From Acridotheres tristis (taxonomy: Eukaryota > Chordata > Aves > Passeriformes > Sturnidae), in NCBI GenBank assembly GCA_037013685.1, contig CM072885.1, positions 69,853,785 to 69,917,784 on the forward strand: DNA of 64,000 nt, given 5' to 3'. The translations under genes and the position numbers were made by a program. Positions 62,689 through 64,000 of this stretch are shown here, piece after piece (the first letter of the stretch is position 1; the number at the start of each line of letters is the position of its first letter). Under the pieces are notes generated by a model. The model was given only the letters and a program-made list of their open reading frames with translations. It was not told the DNA's origin and searched no databases.

Positions 62689-64000
62689 CTGGCAAATGAG
62701 GCTGTTTGCTATACACCCAGTTGAGCTCATCACCAAACAAGGGCAGAATTCTCCAGTGCATTTGGTTTTCTGGGATGCCTCTGCAGCCTCAGACAGTGCA
62801 GTGAGCACTGAGCTGCTCACCTGGACACCTGCAGCAAGGGCAGGTGTGTGGAGACAGCCTCAGGCACACCCCAGCCCAGCTGCTGGAGCTGGCAGCAGGA
62901 AAAGGGGCAGCAAAGTGGGAAGGTGTAGCAAAGCACAAGCTGGATGGCACAGACTAAAAATGCCTGCTGATGAACGGCCTTTTTGTGATTGCAAATTGAA
63001 GAGCAATTTCTCTCAAATGGTGGGGCTCTTTAAGCAAAACAAACTTACTTGAGTGCACCTCTCCAGGGGTCAGATCGTTTAGAAAATAAGTGGTGCTGGT
63101 GAGTGGTGAGGACATCGGTATGTTGAACACTAACACCTCGTAAAACTGAGCAGAAAATACAGATTTTAGGTTGACAGATTCCATTAATCCATAGCAACAA
63201 CCCTATTCCGTGCATGCTTCAAGTGGTGTTGCAGAGCAACCAAATATTTCCCATCAAGTAAGCACCCAGAAATCTTTCTGATTATCTGAACTACAGCTGC
63301 ATCTGCCAAACTGGGCTGGAAATCTCCAGAGGATGTGCTTTTCATTAGATTTCTAATATTTCCCTTTTCTAGTCAGGCTGGAAAGATGAGAGCATCCTGC
63401 CCTTGCTTCTGGTCCCAGCCAGAGCCAAGAAAAAGAGAAGGATGTGAAAATAAAACGGGTGTGGGGAAGAATAACAAAGTCCTTCTTTTCTTGCCTTGGA
63501 TTTCTTGAAAGAGATGAGGAAAAGGATCGACCTGAATTATCTGCTTAGCTTCAGGCATTTCTAGGACTTTGCTAACATCAACAGGTTCAGCACCAGACAG
63601 TTGTGCTTTTTTCTCATCAGTGGCTTTGGAAAAAGTTAAACTTTTTAGACTCCCTGGCAGCAGCTGGCTTCTCTTTCTAGTTGCTATGTTGGCAACTGCA
63701 CCAGTAAACAGAGATTATATACAGAGAGCTGGGGTTAGGCTGACTGAGAATATTAACACTATTTGGAAGGGGCAAGTAAACAAATTATCAACATATTCCA
63801 TAGGGGCCATCCAACCACCAGAGATCTGTAACTGGGCAGATGATCTGCAAGCAGACACTTAACCTAATGAATGTACTTCAAATTAACTTGGAAACTTCAG
63901 ATGAAAGAGAGCTTAACCATTTCATATTCTGGCACAGAACTAATCCTGTGTGTCAGAGCTGAGCAAACAAGGGACAACTTGATCTGCTGCTCCTAAATCT

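Larger units (their letters stand above)
57900..64000. other. Unique noncoding DNA, no gene seen
   Basis: Contents include a nine-G run at 58596-58604, a 24-nt T run at 59213-59236 and a short AAATAAAG-GTGTT tandem at 62653-62688. Frames of 90-125 codons (58172-58513, 60580-60897, 62675-63052) overlap others on the opposite strand and have no recognised domains. Confidence 0.55.

Noticed and set aside
1..64000. CRISPR array, operon, phage or bacterial mobile system
   Set aside because: No regularly spaced identical repeats, no dense co-directional frames and no prokaryotic gene signals. CR1 remnants and CpG depletion place the DNA in a vertebrate genome.

Overview
The window reads as vertebrate nuclear DNA, most likely from a bird and probably a songbird. 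It is AT-rich and CpG-poor, carries many homopolymer and simple-sequence tracts, and has very few interspersed repeats. Two short 3' pieces of a CR1 LINE, the dominant avian retrotransposon, are recognisable, together with one LTR remnant. The species call is an inference; nothing in the sequence fixes it.

I found no protein-coding gene, no rRNA or tRNA gene, no CRISPR array and no bacterial-style operon. Open frames are short (almost all under 150 codons), are scattered over all six frames, lack paired splice sites or protein families I recognise, and often come from low-complexity DNA. The window is therefore either a gene desert or the interior of a long intron.

Layout. 1-3245: unique AT-rich DNA with an AAAAT and an ATG microsatellite. 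3253-3550: a pyrimidine tract running into a 236-bp block of almost only T and G. 3551-10492: unique DNA. 10493-10964: an LTR remnant (minus orientation) abutting a CR1 3' end (plus orientation), followed by about 340 bp of unassigned, possibly repeat-derived DNA. 11311-18106: unique DNA containing AT-rich patches and a compact motif cluster at 13976-14036 (three GATA-type sites at exact 12-bp spacing between two inverted forkhead-type sites). About 18220-18385: a probable old amniote interspersed repeat. 18386-29795: unique DNA. 29796-29861: a perfect 33-bp tandem duplication. 30021-30124: a second T/G block, on the minus strand. 30125-43886: unique DNA. 43887-44106: a second CR1 3' fragment, minus orientation. 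44107-52999: unique DNA with a CpG-richer patch at 48790-49120. 53000-53198: a third T/G block. 53199-64000: unique DNA with one small protein-like open frame on the minus strand.

No working multi-gene system is visible. The items most worth checking are the GATA/forkhead cluster, the isolated CpG-rich patch, the old repeat near 18.2 kb and the three T/G blocks.
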